In this document: piece after piece, positions 30,047 through 36,782 of the stretch
Layout of the letters: each line of letters starts with the position of its first letter
How positions within the stretch are numbered: the first letter of the stretch is position 1
Source of the DNA: Elusimicrobiota bacterium
GTDB lineage: Bacteria; Elusimicrobiota; Elusimicrobia; 2-02-FULL-39-32
Length of the DNA: 52,239 nucleotides
Assembly (NCBI GenBank): GCA_021730935.1
Contig: JAKFYJ010000059.1
Location: forward strand, 1-52,239
Direction of reading: 5' to 3'
The notes under the pieces: model-generated
The model's input: the letters and a program-made list of their open reading frames with translations, nothing else
The model's database searches: none
What the model was told of the DNA's origin: nothing
Translations under genes and position numbers: made by a program

Positions 30047-30069
30047 TTTTATCAGGGCGTTTTAATTTC

Positions 30070-30097
30070 CTTATATATAACGGTTTCCCTGTAACAA
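30070..30097 (-). promoter_or_regulatory. Candidate promoter of the giant gene
   Basis: On the minus strand a TTGTTA (30092-30097) is separated by 16 bp from TATAAG (30070-30075). Transcription would begin near 30063, giving a leader of about 17 nt without a Shine-Dalgarno in the usual place. The -35 overlaps the first unit of the 11-bp repeat array. Confidence 0.5.
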
Positions 30098-30150
30098 ATG
30101 CGTATAAATTTCGTAACTTTTTTGTAACATTCCTGTCACAAAATCGTCAA
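30091..30150. promoter_or_regulatory. Six-unit 11-bp phased repeat array (OmpR/PhoB-type operator candidate)
   Basis: On the plus strand the units GTAAC, GTATA, GTAAC, GTAAC, GTCAC and GTCAA start at 30091, 30102, 30113, 30124, 30135 and 30146, exactly 11 bp apart. The separating six bases are AT-rich. Winged-helix response regulators of the OmpR/PhoB family bind direct repeats of this period (a Pho box is built from TGTCA units every 11 bp). It overlaps the -35 of the giant gene, so it probably controls that gene. Confidence 0.6.
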
Positions 30151-30224
30151 TAAACGGCTTAATTTGGAGATTTAGGGTCTGGCGGAGAGGACGAGAATTT
30201 TGGTATATTGCTTGTGAAGTTTTC

Positions 30225-30298
30225 GGGCCCGTAGCTCAGTTGGATAGAGCATCTGCCTTCTAAGCAGAGGGTCGTGCGTTCGAATCGCGCCGGGCCCA
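30225..30298 (+). tRNA. tRNA-Arg (anticodon TCT)
   Basis: Full cloverleaf: acceptor GGGCCCG/CGGGCCC, D stem GCTC/GAGC, anticodon stem TCTGC/GCAGA with loop CTTCTAA giving anticodon TCT (reads AGA), T stem GTGCG/CGCGC with TTCGAAT loop, and discriminator A at 30298. CCA is not encoded directly after it. A TATATT at 30204-30209 is a likely -10. The gene is divergent from the giant ORF and convergent with alkD; a T-run at 30305-30310 follows it. Confidence 0.95.
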
Positions 30299-30308
30299 CC
30301 CCACCTTT

Positions 30309-31019
30309 TTATTGTTCTAAATATTTCTTTCTTTTCTGCGGAGAAAAACGCTCGATGGCGTATCGAAGCATGGTGCGCGGCATGGAGGAGGCGTGACGGT
30401 CTAAAAATTTTTCCTCAGATTCCTCGGAACACCTTTTCCCCACTTCCCTCAGCATCCAGCCCACCGCCTTGTGGATCAGGTCGTGTTCGTCTCGCAGGAG
30501 GAGTTTTGCGATCTTGAGCGTGGGAGCGGGGTTCTGATTTTTGATTTCATAAAAAGTGGCGATGATGGAGATCCTCCGTTCCCACACATTGGATGAGCGC
30601 GCAATCTTTTCAAGGACCGCTTTGTCTTTTCCGTCGAGGAACGCGCCGACAATTTGCTCCGCGCTGGAATCCACCAGGTCCCAGTTGTTGACGCGCTTTG
30701 CCATCCTCAGATAAAAATCATAAATTTCTTTCCTCTTCGCGGGTCCGGATTTTTGAAATTGTCCGACCAGGATCAGAAGCGCGCTCAGGCGCTCTTCATG
30801 AATTTTGCTTTCCAGGAGCGATTGAATGTCGGACAGGGACAAGTCCGGATATTTTTGGACAAGTTTTCTTTGCTGCGGAACCGTGATGCCGTAAAAAACG
30901 TCGCCTTCGCCGTATTGGCCTTTCCCCGTCTTGAAAAAACTTTGGCATATTTGAATTTTCTCCGGATTTTTTAAAGAAAGGATTTCTGAGCGAAAGAGAT
31001 TGAGGCGTGAAGGACTCAT
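30309..31019 (-). CDS. alkD: DNA alkylation repair protein, AlkD-like DNA glycosylase
   Basis: A 236-residue protein of the HEAT-like-repeat AlkD family, which excises alkylated purines such as N7-methylguanine and N3-methyladenine. Visible family signatures are NNWDLVDSSAEQI (near residue 110), containing the conserved Trp-Asp pair, WERRISIIATF, HKAVGWMLREVGKR and MPRTMLRYAIERF. The length is usual for the family. It is a single gene on the minus strand, starting 58 bp from the divergent TPR gene, and its stop lies 10 bp from the end of the tRNA. No signal peptide, so cytoplasmic. Confidence 0.92.
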   Translation of the reverse strand: MSPSRLNLFRSEILSLKNPEKIQICQSFFKTGKGQYGEGDVFYGITVPQQRKLVQKYPDLSLSDIQSLLESKIHEERLSALLILVGQFQKSGPAKRKEIYDFYLRMAKRVNNWDLVDSSAEQIVGAFLDGKDKAVLEKIARSSNVWERRISIIATFYEIKNQNPAPTLKIAKLLLRDEHDLIHKAVGWMLREVGKRCSEESEEKFLDRHASSMPRTMLRYAIERFSPQKRKKYLEQ

Positions 31020-31077
31020 GCGGAAATTATATTAAATATTTCCGTCTGGAATTTAAAGGGTTCTTCAGTTATATTCA
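31020..31077. promoter_or_regulatory. Divergent promoter region between alkD and the exosortase operon
   Basis: A 58-bp AT-rich spacer. For the plus strand a TATATT at 31070-31075 sits directly before the first ATG of the TPR gene (31078). If this is the -10, transcription would start near 31082 and the message would begin almost at the second in-frame ATG (31084). AAATTATATTAAATATTT on the left side could serve alkD. No clear operator was seen. Confidence 0.35.
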
Positions 31078-32913
31078 ATGGATATGACTGCGCCTCAAAA
31101 GAATAAAGCGGTTTTGATCGCTGGGCTTGGAGCATTCTTAGCCGTTAACGCGTGGGCCGATGTTGTTTCCCAGCTTGATCAGGCCAAAGCTCTGCGGGCG
31201 AAAGGCGCCTATGAACAGTCGATCCCGTTTTATCAGCAGGCGCTCGTCAAGGATCCCGATAACGCGGATGTTCTGATTGAGTTCGCGCAAACCGCGGCCT
31301 GGGCGGGGCATTATGACAAAGCGTTGGAAATATATGATCAGGTCCTCAGGCTCCATCCCAACCATGCGGATGCCTATATAGGGAAGGCGTTCGTGCTCTC
31401 CTGGCAGAAAAAATTTGACGAAGCGGAAAAGAATTTTGAGACGGTAATTGCGCTTTCCCCGGATTATGAAGACGCCTATCTCGGCCTGGCTCGACTCTAT
31501 GCCTGGAAAGGGAATTTCAAGGATGCCGCGGCGCTTCTGGACACCTTCACGAAAAAAGAGAACCATAAAAATGATATCAGCCTGATCCTCACTCTGGCCC
31601 GAGCGCAAAGGGACGGAGGAGAAACGAAAGAAGCGATCGTGAATTACCGCCGCGCCCTGGCGGTTGATCCCTCAAGGCAGGACATCCATGCCGAACTGGG
31701 GCAAGCCCTCGCCCAGGCGCAGAAACTCGACGACGCCATCACGGAACTCGAGAAAGCCATCGCGGTCAAGTCTGCCAATGTCGACGATTTCGTGTCTCTG
31801 GGTCGGGTCTATTCATATAAAAACCGGCTGGACGATTCGAAGCGTCTCTATAAGGAAGCCCTCGCAAAGGATCCCAACAACCTGGACGCGCTGAACGGCC
31901 TGGCCAGGACGCACGGATATGCGCACGAGTGGGAAAATTCCCGAAAAATATTTATGGATGTGCTTAAAAAAAATCCTTCGAACATCGAAGCGAGGGACGG
32001 GATCGAGCGCCTCAACCGCGCGAAGGGGCCGGAATTTGACGCCAGATATAATTTCTTCAGGTCCGAGACGAATGATCCGGAAAGCGCTCCGCAGATTGAA
32101 TCTTTGGATTATGGCCCCGACGCGGAGTGGACGATCCGCACGGACCCGGACACGGCATTTTTTGTGCGGACGGGAAGGTTCGTCAGTCTCGAGAACAACC
32201 TCGACAGAAACATCACCCGAATCCGAACGGATCGGACCGAACTGGGGCTCGGAAGCCGGCTATTCCTCCCCGGAAAAATCCGCTTTGTGGGCCGGGCTGA
32301 TTGGATCCAGTTCAAGGACAATGGAGCGAACCAAGTCACGAGGGACGGCAAAGTTTCCGTTGGAGCCGGGTTCGCTGTGCTCGAGCGCGAGTGGGGCCGC
32401 CAACTTTGGAGCGCGTCTTTGTCGCAGGACGCTTTCGTCAGAAAACTCGCGGGAACCAACACCTGGGACCCCTCTCTGATAAACGCCTATGCGGTGGCCG
32501 ACGACATCAGCTGGACAGATGAGATTTCCACTCTTTTACAGGGCGGTCAGGATTTTTATCCGTATCTTTCTTCAAGCCAGGCGGACACCCTTGGAAGGAT
32601 CCGATATCGCCCGACAAAACTCCCCGCGGTCCTGGAGTTTCAGGCGAGATATCGAAGCGAGCCGGACCACTGGAACTATACCGGATTCCTGACCGTGAAA
32701 ACTGAAATCTTCAAACCCTGGCTCCGGATGGAAATCAAAACATCCCTCGACCGCGACACTTATGTCGGGACCACGGGATATGGGCTCGGCGGGCTCTTGA
32801 CCTGGAAATTGTCGCCCCGTTTTTCGCTTTATCAGACCGCGGCATACCGCAGAGACTTCGGGTTCAAAGGAAATTCGCTGTTCGGGAGCGCGCATGTCGG
32901 ATATGATTTTTAA
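31078..32913 (+). CDS. TPR-repeat protein with C-terminal outer-membrane beta-barrel
   Basis: 611 residues. A signal peptide (residues 1-27, ending NAWA) is followed by about eight TPR units (roughly 30-330), with repeats such as YEQSIPFYQQALVKDPDNAD, YDKALEIYDQVLRLHPNHAD and DDAITELEKAIAV. Residues about 345-611 are made of alternating amphipathic strands (FFVRTGRFVS, LGLGSRLFLPGKIRFVGRAD, GRIRYRPTKLPAVLEFQARY) and end in Phe (GSAHVGYDF), typical of an outer-membrane barrel. The layout recalls YaiO/PgaA-like TPR-barrel export proteins; the exact function is unknown. First gene of the exosortase operon; its end overlaps the next gene by 20 nt. No strong Shine-Dalgarno; the start at 31084 is an alternative. 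Confidence 0.75.
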   Translation: MDMTAPQKNKAVLIAGLGAFLAVNAWADVVSQLDQAKALRAKGAYEQSIPFYQQALVKDPDNADVLIEFAQTAAWAGHYDKALEIYDQVLRLHPNHADAYIGKAFVLSWQKKFDEAEKNFETVIALSPDYEDAYLGLARLYAWKGNFKDAAALLDTFTKKENHKNDISLILTLARAQRDGGETKEAIVNYRRALAVDPSRQDIHAELGQALAQAQKLDDAITELEKAIAVKSANVDDFVSLGRVYSYKNRLDDSKRLYKEALAKDPNNLDALNGLARTHGYAHEWENSRKIFMDVLKKNPSNIEARDGIERLNRAKGPEFDARYNFFRSETNDPESAPQIESLDYGPDAEWTIRTDPDTAFFVRTGRFVSLENNLDRNITRIRTDRTELGLGSRLFLPGKIRFVGRADWIQFKDNGANQVTRDGKVSVGAGFAVLEREWGRQLWSASLSQDAFVRKLAGTNTWDPSLINAYAVADDISWTDEISTLLQGGQDFYPYLSSSQADTLGRIRYRPTKLPAVLEFQARYRSEPDHWNYTGFLTVKTEIFKPWLRMEIKTSLDRDTYVGTTGYGLGGLLTWKLSPRFSLYQTAAYRRDFGFKGNSLFGSAHVGYDF

Positions 32914-33733
32914 GCGCCTTGTTTTCGCTGTCGGCTTTGCTCTTTCCGCGGCCTCGGCGGAAGCCGGGAAATTTGAGAAAGTCCTGGACTGGAACGGGAC
33001 GGAGATTGAGTGGACCCTTGAGGGAGGTTCGTTCATTAAAGATGGAAAACTCCAGGAGCGCTCTAAAAATATTGCCGTGCCCCCGGTCCCCGCGGGATAC
33101 GAGTTCCGGGCCTATCTGCTCTGGAGCGGAGAAACGGGGCATCTGGACGAATCGACGAAAAGAATAACGCTCGCAAATTCTCAAGGGACCCGAGAAATAA
33201 AAGCGCAAAAAATATACAGCGAACGATCAACGGGGATCATTTATACGGCTGTCGCGGATGTCACAGACTTTTTGAAAAAATCCAGAGGGCCGATGGTCCT
33301 CTCAGGCCTTCGCTCCGACGCCATGGATTACGCGCGCGGAAACCAGTTTTCCCAGGCAGGATGGACCTTATTCACTGTGCGGCGCAAAGGGACGGCTGGC
33401 CCCAAAAAAATCAGATTTTTTGCCGGAACAGAAGCGGTTGCTCCGGGAGAACCCTTTGAGCTCCCGCTATGGAATGAACCCAAAGCCGCGAGGATCATGA
33501 GGCTTGGCGTTTCCGGGGGCCACGGAATTGCTGGGAACGCCGGAGGAACTCTCGTTAACGGAAAGTCCGTCTCCGGCGGCGACGACTGGCGGGGCAGCAG
33601 CGGGGAACTTTGGGACTGCCACATTTATGACCTGTCGAAATGGCAAAAAAAACGCGCCTGGACAGCCGCATTTGACCCCCTCCTTGAATGGATTTTTCCC
33701 TCTTGCGCGATCGCCGAATTCCTGTTATATTGA
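32894..33733 (+). CDS. Secreted beta-sandwich protein of unknown function
   Basis: 279 residues with a signal peptide (IFKRLVFAVGFALSAASAEA). The middle has the pattern YEFRAYLLWSGE ... IIYTAVADVTDFLKKSRG ... SQAGWTLFTVRRKG ... KKIRFFAGTEAV. That is like a recurring secreted bacterial domain in which AYLYWxG, (Y)xAxADVT and AGWSLVVVY motifs mark a jelly-roll (DUF3344-like proteins); I make that link from memory. The C terminus (PLLEWIFPSCAIAEFLLY) is hydrophobic. GGGAG five bases before the ATG at 32894 supports this start inside the end of the TPR gene. The stop is four bases before the PEP-CTERM gene. It probably acts in the periplasm or at the surface. Confidence 0.6.
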   Translation: MSDMIFKRLVFAVGFALSAASAEAGKFEKVLDWNGTEIEWTLEGGSFIKDGKLQERSKNIAVPPVPAGYEFRAYLLWSGETGHLDESTKRITLANSQGTREIKAQKIYSERSTGIIYTAVADVTDFLKKSRGPMVLSGLRSDAMDYARGNQFSQAGWTLFTVRRKGTAGPKKIRFFAGTEAVAPGEPFELPLWNEPKAARIMRLGVSGGHGIAGNAGGTLVNGKSVSGGDDWRGSSGELWDCHIYDLSKWQKKRAWTAAFDPLLEWIFPSCAIAEFLLY

Positions 33734-33737
33734 AAAG

Positions 33738-34088
33738 ATGAAACGGCTGAGCGGGATCCTGCTTTTTCTCCTGATTTTTGGGCTGAATCCCTCTCAAAAA
33801 CTGTTCCGCGGCATCGCCACGAACCTGGCGTTCGCCGACAGCAAAAGCGATGATCAAAAAGCCGCAGAAGAAGCGGCAAAAGAAGCAGAAAAGGCCGCAC
33901 AAGAAGCCGCAAAAGAGGCAGAGAAAGCGGCCAAAGAAGCTGAAAAAGAAAAGGAAAAAGGGGATGACAAAGACCCCAAAGATCCCCCCACTGTTCCTGA
34001 ACCTTCGACCGCAGTTCAATTCGGCGCAGGCGCCCTGGCCATCCTGACCGCGGCCTATCTCATCAAACGCAAACGGAGCAACGCATAA
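33738..34088 (+). CDS. Small PEP-CTERM protein with Lys/Ala/Glu-rich helical stalk (exosortase substrate)
   Basis: 116 residues. A signal peptide (MKRLSGILLFLLIFGL ... NLAFA) is followed by heptad-like repeats of AAKEAEKAAQEAAKEAEK and KAAKEAEKEKEK (about residues 38-75), then an acidic-basic spacer KGDDKDPKDPP. A complete PEP-CTERM sorting signal ends the protein: VPEPST, a hydrophobic helix (FGAGALAILTAAYLI) and a basic tail KRKRSNA. It should be cut and attached by the exosortase encoded next to it. The frame is open further upstream to 33504, but that part lies inside the previous gene; the ATG at 33738 gives a proper signal peptide. Its stop codon overlaps the proposed exosortase start. 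Confidence 0.85.
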   Translation: MKRLSGILLFLLIFGLNPSQKLFRGIATNLAFADSKSDDQKAAEEAAKEAEKAAQEAAKEAEKAAKEAEKEKEKGDDKDPKDPPTVPEPSTAVQFGAGALAILTAAYLIKRKRSNA

Positions 34089-36778
34089 GCGACACTCTGC
34101 GGTGGCTCTGGATTTCCTGGCGCGAGAGCCAATATTATAGCCACGCATTCCTCCTGATCCTTTCCTCATTCATCGCCGCGATCGTTCAATACCAGCGAAC
34201 CCCGCAAGCCCCCCTGCATCCAAAAAGCAAAATCATCCATTTGACCGCGGGTCTCGTCCTTGCCTGCGCCGGGCTGTATACGGGCCTCAACGCTTTTAAA
34301 GTTTGGGGCGCAGTCCTTTTCGTTTACGGCTCTTCGGCGTTCATCCTCGACGAAAAAATGCAGAACAGCCTGAAAACTTTCCTGATGCTCTTCGCCTGCG
34401 CCGTGCCCTTTCCATTTCTGCCGCAAATCCTCTATGCTCTCCAAAGTTCCGTGACAGCCTGCTCCGCCGCGCTGTTGACGCCTTTGGGCATCGTCAGAGA
34501 AACGCAGGGGAACCTGGTGATCCTTGGAAACGGCGAATCGATTTTTGTCGCAGAGGCCTGCAGCGGATATAAATCGATCCTGATTTTTTTCACTCTGACC
34601 CTCCTGGCTTCCTGCTTGCTTAACTTCAAGCCCAAAGAGCGTTGGCTGATGCTGGCGCTTTCCCTTCCCTGCGCATGGACTCTCAATCTCGTCAGGGTCG
34701 CGTGCGTCCTGACGATCGGGAATGTCTGGGGAGCAGGACGGGCATTCGCCGTCTGGGAATTCAGCGCAGGCATATTTTTTTATATGATTGGGATGATCTC
34801 CATGGCGGGAATATTCTTGACGCTTAAAAAGCATCTGAGAGGCGCTCTCCTCATCCTGCCCGCGTTCATTTTCATTTCCGTCTGCAGACTCAGCGCCGGC
34901 CAGAATTATACGGACACGAGCGCATACACTTTCACCTCACACGAAGGGCGCTGGCAGACGGTCTCCGACCTGTTTCATCAATCCAATATGTCGCGGCTCC
35001 CGATGCGGCTCGGGTCCTGGAACGGAGTGAATGTCCCGATTTCGGACCCTCTCCCCTTTTATCTCCGTCGCTACAGACACGATAAAACAAAGACTTATCT
35101 TTATCTCCAGCCTGTTTATGGGCGCGAAGAGACAGCGTTTCACACGGCGGAAGTCTGTTATATCAACGCGGGCTGGAAGATGGATGAGCGGGGATATAAA
35201 ACGCTTTCGGTCCGGGGACAAAATCTCCAGGTCCGATACGCCACTGCGATTTTCGGAAACCACCGCCACCTTGTGCTTTATTGGTATGCCTGGCCGGCAT
35301 CCCGCAGAGCGATCACTGATGGGTGCCTGATGTTCCGGATTTCCGTGGAAATTCAGGGTTCTGAATCTGCCGCGCTTGAGTTGGCATCCGATTTCATATC
35401 CGAAATGTCCCGGGCGCAGTTCGGAACGGCGTCCGCAGAGGTCCAAAAAATTCCCAAACCCGATCTCTCCGTTTGGAAAGCAACCATTAAGTCTTCCATA
35501 TCCAAGTCTCAGACTCTTCCCCCCGAACTTTCCCATAAAAGGGATTTGGCTCTCTCATGGATTTTGGGCCAGCTCGTGCCCAATGGCGTGGTGAGGAAAC
35601 CCTCGGGAGAGAGGCGGAATTTAATTTTAAGTTACCGCTCAGACCCTTCCTCGCCCGACTATAAATATGTGTTCTCCAAATCCGCGCTTTATGACAACGC
35701 TCTGGCGGCGATCGCGCTCACGATCTCAGGCCATGAGGCGAGAGCGGCGGACATCTTGAGCACGGTTGAGAGGATTTCCGACGAGAATGGGGATCTCTTT
35801 TTCTCGTTCAACACACACAACAGCTGGCCGAACGCGAAGGATTTTGACGGAGCCGTTGTGCGGACCGGAGCTTCAGCCTGGGCGGGATATGCGGCCTGTT
35901 TCCATCTGGCCTATCGGCTCATGAAAGACCCGAACCTTTTCACAACAGACCGAGGCGCCCTGCAGATTTTGAAATTCGCGGAAACCACGGCAAACGCTCT
36001 CATGAAGAGGCAAGTCACAGCGGAGGGCGACATAAGAAAAGGATTGGTTACAGGAGGGAAAGGTTCTTACACGCTGAGAGTCAAAGACGGCAAAGTGACG
36101 GAAGAATTTGTGAACGGCGAAGTGACCTGGTGCAGTGTTGAGCACAACATCGATGTTTATTTTTTCCTCACCGCGCTTGGGCGGGTGTCCGGAGACGCGA
36201 AGTGGACCCAAAAAGCCGATGAAGTCAAGGCCGCCCTGATCTCCTCGTGCTGGAACCCAAGGCTGAAACAGTTCAACCGGGGCATAAACATCCTTCAGGC
36301 AGACAGGTCAGAAGCCCTGGATTGCGCCTCATGGGGAAGCGCAGCGCTCTTGTCTTTCGGCGAGACGGAAAAGGCGGCGGCGGCTCTCAAAAGTATGGTC
36401 AAATTTAAGAGTCGGGATTCGGGACGCTGGGGGTTTAAACCTTATTCTTCCGGGACTGTATATGAAGAACCTGCCGCGCAAAAACATTTTTTTCCCGACG
36501 GAAATTCCGGTTTATGGCAGAACATAGGCATGGTTTGGCCTGAAGGAACATTAGGCGCTGGGCTGGCCTGCTGGAAAGGCGGTGACAGGAATCAAGCGCT
36601 TGCCATCCTTAACGAAATCGGAAAACTTCAGGATGAAACAGGAGGGATCGCCTACGCCACGCGGCAATATAAATTTCAGTTTTCAACTTCCCCATCCGCC
36701 GCTTCCGCCGGCTGGTTTCTCATCCTTGCCGGAGTCCTCGAAGACCCCATCGCCGACGCCCTGTTCTGGGACAGATAA
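34085..36778 (+). CDS. Exosortase-EpsI(DUF3485)-alpha/alpha-toroid glycosidase-like fusion
   Basis: A three-part protein of about 897 residues. Part 1 (1-265) is a multipass exosortase: WRESQYYSHAFLLIL near the N terminus, VAEACSGYKSI with the catalytic Cys near residue 159, and NLVRVACV with the conserved Arg near 204. Part 2 (about 270-445) is an EpsI/DUF3485 domain (HTAEVCYINAGW, LVLYWYAW). Part 3 (about 480-897) looks like a six-hairpin (alpha/alpha) toroid as in many glycosidases: YDNALAAIALTISGHE, FDGAVVRTGASAWAGYAACF, CSVEHNIDVYFFLTALG, GLWQNIGMVWPEGTLGAG. The conserved YSHAF segment lies before the first canonical start (TTG 34241). The only start with a well-placed Shine-Dalgarno (GGAG 34075-34078) is an ATA at 34085, overlapping the previous stop; CTG 34097 is an alternative. 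Function of part 3 unknown; its stop is 4 bp from the convergent macB stop. Confidence 0.8.
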   Translation: MSDTLRWLWISWRESQYYSHAFLLILSSFIAAIVQYQRTPQAPLHPKSKIIHLTAGLVLACAGLYTGLNAFKVWGAVLFVYGSSAFILDEKMQNSLKTFLMLFACAVPFPFLPQILYALQSSVTACSAALLTPLGIVRETQGNLVILGNGESIFVAEACSGYKSILIFFTLTLLASCLLNFKPKERWLMLALSLPCAWTLNLVRVACVLTIGNVWGAGRAFAVWEFSAGIFFYMIGMISMAGIFLTLKKHLRGALLILPAFIFISVCRLSAGQNYTDTSAYTFTSHEGRWQTVSDLFHQSNMSRLPMRLGSWNGVNVPISDPLPFYLRRYRHDKTKTYLYLQPVYGREETAFHTAEVCYINAGWKMDERGYKTLSVRGQNLQVRYATAIFGNHRHLVLYWYAWPASRRAITDGCLMFRISVEIQGSESAALELASDFISEMSRAQFGTASAEVQKIPKPDLSVWKATIKSSISKSQTLPPELSHKRDLALSWILGQLVPNGVVRKPSGERRNLILSYRSDPSSPDYKYVFSKSALYDNALAAIALTISGHEARAADILSTVERISDENGDLFFSFNTHNSWPNAKDFDGAVVRTGASAWAGYAACFHLAYRLMKDPNLFTTDRGALQILKFAETTANALMKRQVTAEGDIRKGLVTGGKGSYTLRVKDGKVTEEFVNGEVTWCSVEHNIDVYFFLTALGRVSGDAKWTQKADEVKAALISSCWNPRLKQFNRGINILQADRSEALDCASWGSAALLSFGETEKAAAALKSMVKFKSRDSGRWGFKPYSSGTVYEEPAAQKHFFPDGNSGLWQNIGMVWPEGTLGAGLACWKGGDRNQALAILNEIGKLQDETGGIAYATRQYKFQFSTSPSAASAGWFLILAGVLEDPIADALFWDR

Positions 36779-36782
36779 AAAA

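Noticed and set aside
2-30046. Giant gene as a string of several genes joined by error
   Set aside because: Phase is kept at every point decoded, there is one signal peptide at the start and no ribosome site or new signal peptide was seen between modules; not excluded for long-range assembly errors in repeats.
165-30065. More than a hundred short open frames on both strands, for example 5506-6393 and 17323-17928 on the minus strand and 27809-28618 on the plus strand
   Set aside because: All are in other phases than the giant frame, have low-complexity Ser/Pro/Arg-rich or Gly/Glu/Arg-rich translations and repeat wherever the giant gene repeats (for example 9210-9674 and 14826-15290), so they are shadows.
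30225-30310. tRNA-Arg as integration site of a mobile element
   Set aside because: No integrase, no repeat of the tRNA 3' end and no phage genes in the window.
30177-31075. Shared GTCTGG box 20-21 bp before TATATT in front of both tRNA-Arg and the TPR gene
   Set aside because: Only two cases and a short motif; likely chance without a genome-wide count.
33504-33737. Longer N terminus for the PEP-CTERM protein
   Set aside because: This part overlaps the previous secreted-protein gene in another phase; the ATG at 33738 gives a clean signal peptide.
34166-34834. Minus-strand 222-codon frame opposite the exosortase
   Set aside because: Antisense shadow; the plus strand has conserved exosortase motifs over the same stretch.
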